Positions 1 to 7,473 of a stretch of DNA of 64,000 nucleotides are shown one piece after another. Numbering within the stretch: position 1 is the stretch's first letter; each line of letters opens with the position of its first letter. The notes beneath the pieces were generated by a model. It was not told the origin of the DNA, did not search any database, and saw only the letters and a list, made by a program, of their open reading frames with translations. The DNA is from Pirellulales bacterium (GTDB taxonomy: Bacteria > Planctomycetota > Planctomycetia > Pirellulales > Lacipirellulaceae): assembly GCA_028279215.1 (NCBI GenBank), contig JANQOF010000067.1:1-64000 (forward strand). Reading direction: 5' to 3'. Made by a program: the position numbers and the translations under genes.

Positions 1-19
1 ACTTCTTGCCTCGTGCCAT
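1..19 (-). CDS. 5' end of a gene leaving the window (unknown)
   Basis: On the minus strand an ATG at 19-17 is preceded by an AAGGAGG Shine-Dalgarno sequence (33-27) with 7-nt spacing, which is unusually good for this window. Only six codons are visible (MARGKK) before the edge. The basic N-terminus does not identify a family, so no function is proposed. The case rests on the ribosome binding site alone. Confidence 0.45.
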
Positions 20-105
20 CCTATCGCCTCCTTAAAGTTGCGTCCTGACGCCACGATTATTCATCACGGCACGGACTCGTTTAAGGGGGCTAGGTCACTG
101 CCTAG

Positions 106-405
106 CTCTACCACTATAGTAGCCGAACATTTACTGCCGGGGATACGTGGCAATGGGCAACGCCTACGAAGCTGGTTGATACCAACTGGTACGATGGCAA
201 CAGCGATGGAATTGACGATTACCCTGATAGCTGTTTGGACTTCGTATTCTTGACTGGGCTAGATGATGAGTGGGGCGTAACAAGCGAAGTTATCGTTAGG
301 TCGGGAGACTTTCCCGACGACAAGACAACTAGCGACCATAGGCCGGTTCTTGTTACTGTCTCGTTCGATGCAAATGACGATAAATCAGAATTATTTGGAA
401 AATGA
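106..405 (+). pseudogene. C-terminal remnant of an endonuclease/exonuclease/phosphatase (EEP) family protein
   Basis: Frame 1 is open from 106 to the TGA at 403-405. From about residue 12 it reads like the end of a DNase I-like EEP domain: DTWQWATPTKLVDTNW, DDYPDSCLDFVF, and the signature SDHRPVLVTV, whose Asp-His pair is catalytic in the family. A stop at 103-105 closes the frame and no ATG lies in it. No continuation of the domain (usually about 250 residues or more) is visible upstream in any frame. The gene is therefore 5'-truncated, probably by a rearrangement near position 100. A hairpin sits at the break point. Family assignment is by motif only. Confidence 0.6.
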
Positions 406-410
406 CAAAA

Positions 411-434
411 AAGCCAGCAATGTCTTACTGGCTG
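411..434 (+). terminator. Stem-loop after the EEP remnant
   Basis: AGCCAG and CTGGCT form a 6-bp stem around a short loop a few bases after the stop at 405. It follows a run of six A. A T-run on the plus strand is absent, so it resembles a terminator only weakly in this direction; the A-run would serve as a T-run on the minus strand. Confidence 0.35.
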
Positions 435-636
435 AAGGCGAATACTGGTGCACGGCACAACGCGAGTTGTAGGAACCTCGGCAAAACCAAACGCGGAAGG
501 GCTTGTTCAGCCGACGAAGGGAAGCCCTGCGGTATCTGTGGTGGGTAGAGCTACAAGGATCACCATAAGTGGCAATCAACAAAAAAGAAGAGTAGCACAC
601 TTTCCTATACTTCCAAATAGCGAGGAAAAAGTGGAG

Positions 637-1710
637 ATGCCAATTCTCGATCTCGCTGACGCCAAGACAATTAGCCTGTCGGCTTTCAGTCTGGGCGTGA
701 TACTGGATTTCTTTTTGCTCAACTACCGAGATGATATTTGGTTGAGAGGCCGAGAGCTATTTGGAACACTAGATAAAGTACAGTTCAAAAGCCTACATAG
801 ATTGATCGCAAAACGGCTAATCGCTCTGGTGTGGTATTCAGAGTCGTCCGCCCGTAGCGACTTGAGCAGCTTCGTCCTCGTTCTCGCCAGCATCGCTTGG
901 TCATTCACGGGTTTGTTTTTAATCTCGCCCTCTGCTCTCGGCAGCAATACGCTGGCAGACATTCAAAACTTGTATAAAGTGTTTTTGCTCTGTGGTTTCG
1001 CAGGTGCTACGTTGGGCGTTTTTCATATAGCACACGATTGGAGAGTCGCTAAGCAATCACAAGCGTTTAAGGATTGGGTAAACAATAGCCCTGAGTGGGT
1101 ACAGACCTGCTACTATTGGACTTTGGTGCCGTTTTATTGTACGTTTTTTGTGTTCCTTGCAGGCTTGGGTATAGGGGGAATACTGCTGCTGTTTTGGTTT
1201 GGAGTTTATCCCCCTTTTCCTGCCGCTCGTTCGGCGGCGATTCTATTCGTTGTAAACTTAGTTGGTGACTGGGCTTCTTTCCGAGTGACGTACTTTGTGT
1301 TAAAGCGAATAGCTTTCGCCAAGATGTGGTGGGCAATAGCTGGTCCGGTTGTAGACGTGTTAGCAGCCATGTTAATCCGTGTTATAGTCGCGGTTGTGAC
1401 TATGGCGGCTCTTGTTCAGCCCACAACGGCACACGGTGGAAAGCCAACAAGCACTGAATCGGCTGGGTTCATACTGCTTGTTGTGTGGTTGTCGTTAAGT
1501 GTATTCATGCCAACAATCTGCGTCGCTGCAACAATGATTGTTGCATATGTCTACAAGGCGATTTTCATCGGGGTTACATTGATTGCTAAAGCGTTCGTCA
1601 ATCAGGCTATACCACCGGACCACGACACAGTGGTTAGGCCATTCGCCGCATTGGGTGCAATAGCTGCTATAGCAACGTGGGCATTATATGCCTTTCAAGC
1701 CATCATCTGA
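637..1710 (+). CDS. Multi-pass membrane protein, unknown function
   Basis: The frame is open from 448. ATG 637 is chosen because GAGGA at 622-626 stands about 10 nt before it, and because the upstream residues are low complexity and unlike a membrane protein. The product is 357 residues. I count about eight hydrophobic stretches, for example SFVLVLASIAWSFTGLFL, VFLLCGFAGATLGVF, a long one around YCTFFVFLAGLGIGGILLLFWF, and a C-terminal AALGAIAAIATWALYAF. A cytoplasmic-looking basic stretch (about residues 30-60) precedes the first strong membrane segment. No family motif is recognised. The DNA looks more AT-rich than the housekeeping genes to the right. The gene lies between a truncated gene and an integrase/HTH pair, which suggests accessory cargo. 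Confidence 0.6.
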   Translation: MPILDLADAKTISLSAFSLGVILDFFLLNYRDDIWLRGRELFGTLDKVQFKSLHRLIAKRLIALVWYSESSARSDLSSFVLVLASIAWSFTGLFLISPSALGSNTLADIQNLYKVFLLCGFAGATLGVFHIAHDWRVAKQSQAFKDWVNNSPEWVQTCYYWTLVPFYCTFFVFLAGLGIGGILLLFWFGVYPPFPAARSAAILFVVNLVGDWASFRVTYFVLKRIAFAKMWWAIAGPVVDVLAAMLIRVIVAVVTMAALVQPTTAHGGKPTSTESAGFILLVVWLSLSVFMPTICVAATMIVAYVYKAIFIGVTLIAKAFVNQAIPPDHDTVVRPFAALGAIAAIATWALYAFQAII

Positions 1711-1969
1711 CATCATATCACCAGCAACAAAGTCAGTTGCGTTCAGAAAGTTTTCCTACACCGAAACATTGACTGCATGATCCTTCACTCTGCTAGTAGC
1801 TGTCCCATCGAGAAGTATCGAGTTTACGTGCCTGAGCGGCCTTCTGAACGGACTCAGCCCAAGGTTTGCCGTACATTGGCTCGATTTCGGCCCAAATGAA
1901 CACTCTATGAAGTGTTTTCCGAAAGAAATCTCGCCCCGGCCTGATTCCGCCCGTAACCTATACTTGTGC
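1711..1969. other. Intergenic, no gene seen
   Basis: A 259-base gap before the HTH gene. It holds a 6-bp stem-loop (AACACT...AGTGTT) near 1900-1917 and no convincing promoter or coding frame. Confidence 0.4.
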
Positions 1970-2452
1970 ATGAACTATGCACAATTCAAAAAGTGGCTCG
2001 AATCGAAACGCAAGGAACTAGCCCACTTCGCGTCCTATTACGAAGACTACACAATCAAAAACTACAGAGCCGCAACCATAGCAACCGAGGCATCCCAGCA
2101 CGCTGCAAATCTTCACCTACACGAACTCATGCGAGTGTGGGGCGAGCAAGCCGAAGTCTCTGAGGTTGATCGGTATCTAGTGGAATGCTTGGGTGCGATT
2201 CCAGAGCCGGAATCGGACACTCTCACTCCGCCAGAAATCGCCGGGCAACTTTCAGTGTCTAATGATACTGTCTTGGCTTGGATTCGTAACGGCGAACTCA
2301 AGGCATCCAACATCGCAGCGAGGACAAGCACTCGCCCGAAATGGATCGTAAGGAAAGCCGAGCTTGATACCTTCCTCAAGAATCGGCAGCCAGAAACCAA
2401 TGGTAAGCGGTCGACCAAGATTGAGTCATCATTCAAGCGTTATTCGACCTAG
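1970..2452 (+). CDS. Small HTH (excisionase-like) DNA-binding protein
   Basis: ATG 1970 is preferred over 1907 because the product then starts at MNYAQFKKWLES; the 21 upstream residues look non-coding. The protein has 160 residues. The first 80 or so are helical and charged. From about residue 85 (LTPPEIAGQLSVS, then TVLAWIRNGELKA) comes a winged helix-turn-helix of the MerR/excisionase (HTH_17) type, where a helix is followed by a W-x-R-x-G-x-L wing. Such proteins direct recombination or regulate mobile elements. The gene converges on the neighbouring integrase and the two overlap by 24 bp at their 3' ends, so it is probably that element's excisionase or regulator. Confidence 0.65.
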   Translation: MNYAQFKKWLESKRKELAHFASYYEDYTIKNYRAATIATEASQHAANLHLHELMRVWGEQAEVSEVDRYLVECLGAIPEPESDTLTPPEIAGQLSVSNDTVLAWIRNGELKASNIAARTSTRPKWIVRKAELDTFLKNRQPETNGKRSTKIESSFKRYST

Positions 2453-3511
2453 ATACCACTCGCGTACAAAGTTGCTGAACTTGAGCAACTGTTGGTCGAA
2501 TATCTTCTGTCGATAGATGCTCGCCATATCGTGCCGAGCGTGGCCAATGGCGTGGTCGATAACAGCCTGATTAACATCGGCACCCGTGGCAACGGTCTCT
2601 AGGGTTCGCTTGAGGCTGTAAAAGCCTTGGTTGTCAACGTCACATTTCTTGCACAGTTTGTCGAACTCACGGGCGACAACCCACCTATCCCACTCTCGAC
2701 CATTGAATACTAGCGGCTTGCAGACGACGGCCTTGATTGCCTTGGTTGTTTCTTTCCATAGTGGGCAACGCCGGTCAACTTGCGTCTTGGTTCTCCAGTA
2801 ATCATGCCAGCCATTTTTCAGGTCAACTTGCTTGGCTGGCAAGGTACAACAGTCTTTTGGGCCGAATCCACAATTGATACCAAGTAGGATCATGGCCTTC
2901 ATTTCAGGATCGGCGGCTTTGACCAACTTGCGAATCTGTTTGGCCTTGTAGAACTGTTCACCCCGCAAGCGTTCGTATTCTCGAATCTTGGTCTTTGGTG
3001 GTGCTTCTAACTTCCGTTTGAATTGCAATGCGAAACCATATTCCTCATTGGCCATTGCGAACACCATGCGGGCAATCTGCAAACGTTTCTTGAGTGTTGC
3101 TGGTCGATATGCTTTACCATCCTTATCCTTGCCCAATGCAACACGTAACCGACCAAAATCACCTGGAGTGAGTGAGTCTAGTGGGCGAGTCGTGCTAACA
3201 GCAGCCGCGATTGCATCAGTTGTTATTTGATATTCGTAATAGGAATGATGACTGATTTCGCCAGCTTCATATCGCTGCAATTTCTCACCAAGGAAGGTAT
3301 CCAGTAGGTTGCCAAGGGTGGCAACTTGACTTGGTGGAACCTGTCCAGCGTATAGATAGTCTCTCTGTTCGTTGTACTTGTTTAGTGCGGCTTGCCAGTC
3401 ATCCCATACGCCGAAATAATGCACCTTCCCCCGGATTTTCTTAGACCATTGGCCATTACCGTTGGCCGTCAACGGGAATTCGGGATACGGTTTGTTGGGT
3501 TTTGAAGGCAT
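2429..3511 (-). CDS. Tyrosine-type site-specific integrase, planctomycete subfamily
   Basis: 360 residues. The N-terminal 45 residues resemble an arm-binding/AP2-like domain (GNGQWSKKIRGKVHYFGVW). A SAM-like core-binding domain spans about 60-170, and the catalytic domain about 190-350. The C-terminal half shows FYSLKRTLETV (box II, Arg retained, usual His replaced), IGHARHDM and the presumed nucleophile in SIYRQKI. The box I Arg, normally in a GLR-x-x-E context, is replaced here by CGFGPKDCCTL. In my recollection that substitution is shared by many planctomycete integrases, so the subfamily rather than this copy may be divergent. The start lies 108 bp upstream of tRNA-Leu, the usual position for an integrase near its target. 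The 3' end overlaps the HTH gene. Confidence 0.8.
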   Translation of the reverse strand: MPSKPNKPYPEFPLTANGNGQWSKKIRGKVHYFGVWDDWQAALNKYNEQRDYLYAGQVPPSQVATLGNLLDTFLGEKLQRYEAGEISHHSYYEYQITTDAIAAAVSTTRPLDSLTPGDFGRLRVALGKDKDGKAYRPATLKKRLQIARMVFAMANEEYGFALQFKRKLEAPPKTKIREYERLRGEQFYKAKQIRKLVKAADPEMKAMILLGINCGFGPKDCCTLPAKQVDLKNGWHDYWRTKTQVDRRCPLWKETTKAIKAVVCKPLVFNGREWDRWVVAREFDKLCKKCDVDNQGFYSLKRTLETVATGADVNQAVIDHAIGHARHDMASIYRQKIFDQQLLKFSNFVREWYLGRITLE

Positions 3512-3581
3512 AGGAAAGTCTACCTCACGCAGTCGGGTATCGTCGCGGGTATCGTCTTCCTGACGCCTTCACTATGTTAGA

Positions 3582-3610
3582 TTGACAAACCCCTATAAAT
3601 CAAGGATAAA
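3582..3610 (+). promoter_or_regulatory. Sigma-70-type promoter of tRNA-Leu
   Basis: TTGACA (3582-3587), 17-bp spacer, GATAAA (3605-3610). The predicted start of transcription lies within a few bases of the tRNA 5' end at 3619. The -35 box is a perfect consensus match. Confidence 0.6.
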
Positions 3611-3618
3611 ACGCACAT

Positions 3619-3704
3619 GGCCGAGTGGCGGAATTGGCAGACGCTCTGGACTTAAAATCCAGTGTCCCGTGAGGGACGTGCGGGTTCGAGTCCCGCCTCG
3701 GCTA
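3619..3704 (+). tRNA. tRNA-Leu (anticodon TAA)
   Basis: An 86-nt class II tRNA. The acceptor pairs GGCCGAG with CTCGGCT (a G-U closes position 1) and the discriminator is A at 3704. The anticodon stem CTGGA/TCCAG holds loop CTTAAAA, giving anticodon TAA for UUA codons. A long variable arm (GTGTCCCGTGAGGGAC) is typical of tRNA-Leu. The T arm contains GGGTTCGAGTCCC. CCA is not encoded. Its 3' half is the integration target of the element to the right, and an integrase gene lies on each side. Confidence 0.95.
3659..3704 (+). repeat. Attachment-site repeat, left copy (tRNA-Leu 3' end)
   Basis: The last 46 nt of the tRNA recur at 6764-6809 with 41 of 46 positions identical by eye. The two copies bracket the decayed integrase, the GH2 fragment and the sulfatase, as attL and attR do for an element inserted in a tRNA 3' end. 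Confidence 0.8.
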
Positions 3705-3882
3705 CTTGTTATCAAAGGACTTACGTCGACTCCGACTCTGTCCAGATTTGCTCCTGAAAGCCGATTCAGTACACATTCGGTACAGCACGGTATTCAAGCG
3801 GCGCTTGCGTCGATGGTATTCCAGATTGCCTGACGTACTATTCCTATTCTCCCGCCTTGCTGGCGATGGTCGCCAGTGGCAG

Positions 3883-4771
3883 GAGAACCGATCTTGGCAA
3901 GCCTTGAAACAAACCAATAAATCTCGGAATTACTTCATTCGGTTTCGGTACCAAGGACGTAACATCAATCGCTCCCTGGGAACACGCAATCGCCGGCAAG
4001 CGATCGCCAAGAAAGTCCGCATCGAAGAAACGATCTGGCTATTGGAAGAGGGTCGAATCGAAGTGCCAACTGGCGTGATAGCGTATCGATCGTTTATCGC
4101 TGATCCGGTGAATCGGAGAAAGAGAGGCCCTCGTCAAATCGCCACCGTAGAAGGCTATGCTCATCAATACTCACGGCATATCGAAAGTTGGTTGGGTTCT
4201 CGAAAGCTATCCGCGATTCACGCCACGGACATCGATCGTTTTCACTCATCGGTTGGAAAGCACAGTGGTCCCTATGCAGCGAATCGAGCCGTATCCTTGA
4301 TTTCATCCGTTTACAATGACGCGATCCTGAAAGGCTGGCACTGGGAGAATCCAGCCAAGGGCATTCAGCGGTTTCCGGAACCGTCTCGCACCCGGTTCTT
4401 GCAAGAGGATGAAATCGGCCCGTTTATCCGGGCCTGCGAAGCAGCCAGAACTACCCGTTTGCGAACCGTGGCGGAAATAGTGCTGCTGGCCTTGCTATCG
4501 GGTCTGCGGCGGAGGAACGTCTGCCGTGCTCGGTGGGAGCAGATCGATTTTGATCGCCGCGTGTGGAACATCCCGGCTGACGAAATGAAGAACGGCGAGC
4601 CTCACTCGGTCTACCTGTGCGACTATTTGCATCAAATGCTCATGGCTCGATATTGGGATCGCAATTGTTCGGTATGGGTCTTTTCCAGCACCAGGACCGA
4701 AGACCCTCTGATGGAACCGAAAAAGGGCCTCGCTACGATCGTCGAGCGAGCCAAGATCGATACGATATCGC
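3883..4771 (+). pseudogene. Tyrosine integrase, truncated before the catalytic C-terminus
   Basis: Recognisable integrase begins around ENRSWQALKQ and NYFIRFRYQG (arm-binding domain). It continues through a core-binding domain (TVEGYAHQYSRHIESWLG to NDAILKGWHWENPAKG) and the first part of the catalytic domain, with box I Arg in LLSGLRRRNV and the beta-strand Lys in DEMKNGEPH. After IVERAKIDTIS, where box II (H-x-L-R-H) should follow, the frame reads into unrelated sequence; the GH, W/H and Tyr motifs are missing. No convincing start codon is visible, and the upstream residues back to 3706 look non-coding. The product cannot be an active recombinase. It starts just downstream of the tRNA 3' end, the normal place for the integrase of this insertion. 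Confidence 0.8.
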
Positions 4772-5065
4772 CGCAATTGGGGATATGGAGGCTTACCCAA
4801 GAACGAGGGAGAGTACAGGCAGCGCTACCTGACGTCGCTCGATCGACTCAACACCTTACGCCACCAGGGAGTCGCCGGCGGCGTCTACACACAGACTGCG
4901 GATATCGAAGGCGAGATCAACGGACTGATGACCTACGATCGCAAGGTGATGAAGATCCCTACGAAGGAACTCGCCACGCTACACTCGCGGTTGTACGCCC
5001 CGATCGATTCGAGCAATGCTCCCCAGTTTCCAGCATCGGCAATTGTAGAACAAGAGACGAAGTGA
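4772..5065 (+). pseudogene. C-terminal fragment of a GH2 family glycosidase
   Basis: In frame 2, offset from the integrase frame, the sequence reads NWGYGGLPKNEGEYRQRY, then GVAGGVYTQTADIEGEINGL, YDRKVMKIP, and stops at 5063-5065. The pattern VYTQT-D-x-EGEINGL-x-TYDRK is characteristic of the (beta/alpha)8 barrel end of GH2 proteins common in planctomycetes and Bacteroidetes. Only about 97 codons remain, and the catalytic glutamates lie upstream of what is left. The junction with the integrase at about 4770 is abrupt. The fragment implies a polysaccharide-degradation gene stood next to the sulfatase before a deletion. Confidence 0.75.
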
Positions 5066-5270
5066 AAGCCGAGCAAGTTGATGCAGTTGAGGTTGCGACT
5101 TGAGCGAAAACGCCCAGAAAATTGGCGAACAGGGCGAGGCTATCGCACCACTCGAAGTCAAAGATCTCAACAACGTCGAATATCTACCTACGTGCGAAAG
5201 ACCCGACTTACGTGATGCCGGGGTCCGAAGACGTGCAACAATGCAGAAAGAAGCGATCGGCCTGCGAGTT

Positions 5271-6695
5271 ATGGTAAAGATGCAACTGCCCTTGAAGCTA
5301 CTCACCGCGTGTATTGCCGCCCTGCACTTTGCAACCGCTTCGTCTGACGCAAGCGCTGCGGATCGGCCCAACATAGTTGTTGTATTCATTGATGATATGG
5401 GCTGGTCGGATGTCTCCTGTTTCGGTGGACAAGGTCCCAAAACGGAACATATCGGCCAGCTTGCCGCCGAGGGCATCCGATTCACTAACTTCTACGTGAA
5501 CTCGCCCATTTGCTCGCCGTCTCGTGTGGCTCTGACAACCGGCCAGTATCCCCAGCGATGGCGGATTACGTCGTATCTCAACCACCGGAGTAGCAACCAA
5601 GAGCGTGGAATGGCGCAATGGCTCGATCCTGCAGCTCCTGTACTCGCGAGAGAACTACAACATGCGGGCTACGCGACCGGGCATTTTGGCAAGTGGCATA
5701 TGGGCGGTCAGCGCGACGTCGACGATGCGCCGTCGATTGCCGACTACGGTTTCGATCAAAGCTTGACAAACTTCGAAGGCATGGGGCCGAAACTACTTCC
5801 ACTTGCGTTGAAGCCCGAATGGAAAGAGCCTCGCAAAATCTGGGGTGAAGCGATTCGACTAGGAGGTCCATCTGTTTGGATGCTCCGCTCTCAGGTTACT
5901 CAGGGATTCGTGGAATCGGCGGTGTCGTTCATCGACGACTCAACTCGCCGTGGGCGACCGTTCTACATCAATCTTTGGCCCGACGACATGCACGCACCGT
6001 TCTTTCCGCCCGTAGATGAATGGGCTGACAGACCTCGAGGGCGCTACTGGAAAGTACTGGATTCGATGGACGAACAACTCGGCCCATTGTTCGATCGCAT
6101 TCGTAACGACAACAAACTACGCTATAACACCTTGATCATGTTTTGCTCCGACAACGGTCCACAGCCCGGTGCCGGCACGAGTGAGCCACTTCGAGGTGCT
6201 AAGGCCTGGTTGTATGAAGGTGGCGTGCGGTCGCCATTGATCGTGTGGGGGCCCGGGCTAGTGAACGAGAACATGGTCGGGAAGACCAACAGAGAATCGA
6301 CTTTCAGCGCCATTGATCTTAACCGTTCGCTGTATACCATCTGTGACGTTCCGGTGCCCGCAAGCGCGACGCTCGACGGCGAGAACCTATCGAACGCGCT
6401 ACTGGGCAAGGCGCGGCAAAGTCGCGAGGCTCCCATCTTTTGGCGCCGCCCGCCCGATCGTCCCGGCTTCGGACACGGCTTCCAGGAAGACAACCCCGAT
6501 CTTGCCGTACGCGACGGGAAATGGAAGTACTACGTGAACTACGACGGTAGCAATCCTCAACTGTACGACCTCCACGGCGACGAGCCCGAGTCGAACAACG
6601 TGGCCAGCCGATACCCAGGCGTCGTCTACCGACTTCAATCAGCGATCGAGCAGTGGAATTCCGCAATGCCCAAGGATGCAGGGCAATTGAAGTAG
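5271..6695 (+). CDS. Secreted arylsulfatase (formylglycine-dependent sulfatase)
   Basis: ATG 5271 gives a 474-residue protein with a signal peptide (VKMQLPLKLLTACIAALHF...ASA). The frame is open back to 5100, but those residues look non-coding. The fold follows sulfatase order: metal ligands in NIVVVFIDDMGWSD, the activation motif CSPSR with Cys81 to be oxidised to formylglycine, GKWHMGG, then the second metal site in MFCSDNGPQPG with a Lys-containing LRGAKAWLYEGG. The C-terminal subdomain ends in WKYYVNYDG and QLYDLHGDEPES. It hydrolyses sulfate esters, probably on algal or mucin-like glycans, in the periplasm or outside the cell. It is the only intact gene in the tRNA-Leu insertion, so it looks like retained cargo. 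An anaerobic or aerobic maturase must be encoded elsewhere. Confidence 0.92.
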   Translation: MVKMQLPLKLLTACIAALHFATASSDASAADRPNIVVVFIDDMGWSDVSCFGGQGPKTEHIGQLAAEGIRFTNFYVNSPICSPSRVALTTGQYPQRWRITSYLNHRSSNQERGMAQWLDPAAPVLARELQHAGYATGHFGKWHMGGQRDVDDAPSIADYGFDQSLTNFEGMGPKLLPLALKPEWKEPRKIWGEAIRLGGPSVWMLRSQVTQGFVESAVSFIDDSTRRGRPFYINLWPDDMHAPFFPPVDEWADRPRGRYWKVLDSMDEQLGPLFDRIRNDNKLRYNTLIMFCSDNGPQPGAGTSEPLRGAKAWLYEGGVRSPLIVWGPGLVNENMVGKTNRESTFSAIDLNRSLYTICDVPVPASATLDGENLSNALLGKARQSREAPIFWRRPPDRPGFGHGFQEDNPDLAVRDGKWKYYVNYDGSNPQLYDLHGDEPESNNVASRYPGVVYRLQSAIEQWNSAMPKDAGQLK

Positions 6696-6763
6696 GCCCA
6701 CAATTGGCGCAGGCCGACCGAGTCCAAGTGATCGCGGCCCTACAAGAATCGCGCTCCTAATAC

Positions 6764-6809
6764 CCAGTGTGTCGTGAGGGACGTGCGGGTTCGACTCCAG
6801 GCTCGGCTA
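6764..6809 (+). repeat. Attachment-site repeat, right copy (tRNA-Leu 3' fragment)
   Basis: A degenerate duplicate of tRNA-Leu positions 3659-3704, same strand, with mismatches at five sites including the T arm. It lacks the anticodon arm and 5' half, so it is not a tRNA gene. It marks the right end of the insertion. Confidence 0.8.
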
Positions 6810-6831
6810 TTCTTTAAGCGTTGATCTTGCC

Positions 6832-7359
6832 TCAACCCGCGATTTTGCGTCGTCGACGCGAGATTCTCACTTGATATGGGAGCCAGAAAAGGTAGAGTCC
6901 CGAGAACCAAAGGACTAGCAATAGCAACGCAGTTGGCAGAAAAACAGCTAGTTTTGCATCGTCGTGAAACCAAGAACCATCGTGGATCGATTCGATGAGG
7001 TCCGATCGTCGATAGGCTACCTGAAGCACCTCGCCCGTGGTGGTGTCGATTTGTATCTCCCAGCGATTCTTCGCGCGCACCTTGACGATGCCATGGTCCG
7101 GTCGCACGTCGAGGCGATCAACGTCCGACCAACTCTGCACACTCGAGCGTTCAACACCGCTTGCAATCGACAAGATTTGATCGAACGTGATATTGGGTGA
7201 AGTCGAACTGCCGGACCGTGTGGAGGGCTGAATCCAGTCGCTTTGTTTCTTGAGCAGCAGTAGGGTTCCTGTGCAAACTACAATCAGCAGCGGCACCGCA
7301 ATCGCTACCGAAATCCAACGGTGGATTCGGCGACTCCACATTTTGATACTCATGGACAT
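6832..7359 (-). CDS. PepSY-associated transmembrane protein
   Basis: The frame opens at 7404. The start MSMSIKMWSRRIHRW (ATG 7359, or 7353) is preferred because homologues begin close to an RR-x-HRW motif. About 175 residues: one N-terminal membrane helix (ISVAIAVPLLIVVCTGTLLLL), a periplasmic PepSY-like section (WEIQIDTTTGEVLQV, where DTTTGEV is the usual turn), and a second helix (LAVFLPTALLLLVLWFSGLYLF) followed by basic residues. Proteins of this kind occur with iron-uptake and redox systems, but nothing nearby supports a specific role. It ends 22 bp beyond the right attachment copy, so it is the first gene outside the insertion. Confidence 0.7.
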   Translation of the reverse strand: MSMSIKMWSRRIHRWISVAIAVPLLIVVCTGTLLLLKKQSDWIQPSTRSGSSTSPNITFDQILSIASGVERSSVQSWSDVDRLDVRPDHGIVKVRAKNRWEIQIDTTTGEVLQVAYRRSDLIESIHDGSWFHDDAKLAVFLPTALLLLVLWFSGLYLFWLPYQVRISRRRRKIAG

Positions 7360-7473
7360 TGATCGGAATCGGCGCCTATGCTTCAGCTTAACCCTTTCAA
7401 CCACTCGGCACGCAGCGCACGCACACCCTAGACGAGCTATGCGGGCGTTCGCGAATCGTGTGTTGATCTCAAG

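Noticed and set aside
5100-5270. N-terminal extension of the sulfatase
   Set aside because: The extra 57 residues precede a clear signal peptide and look like untranslated sequence.
6764-6809. A second tRNA-Leu gene
   Set aside because: Only the 3' half is present, with mismatches in the T arm; it is the right attachment copy.
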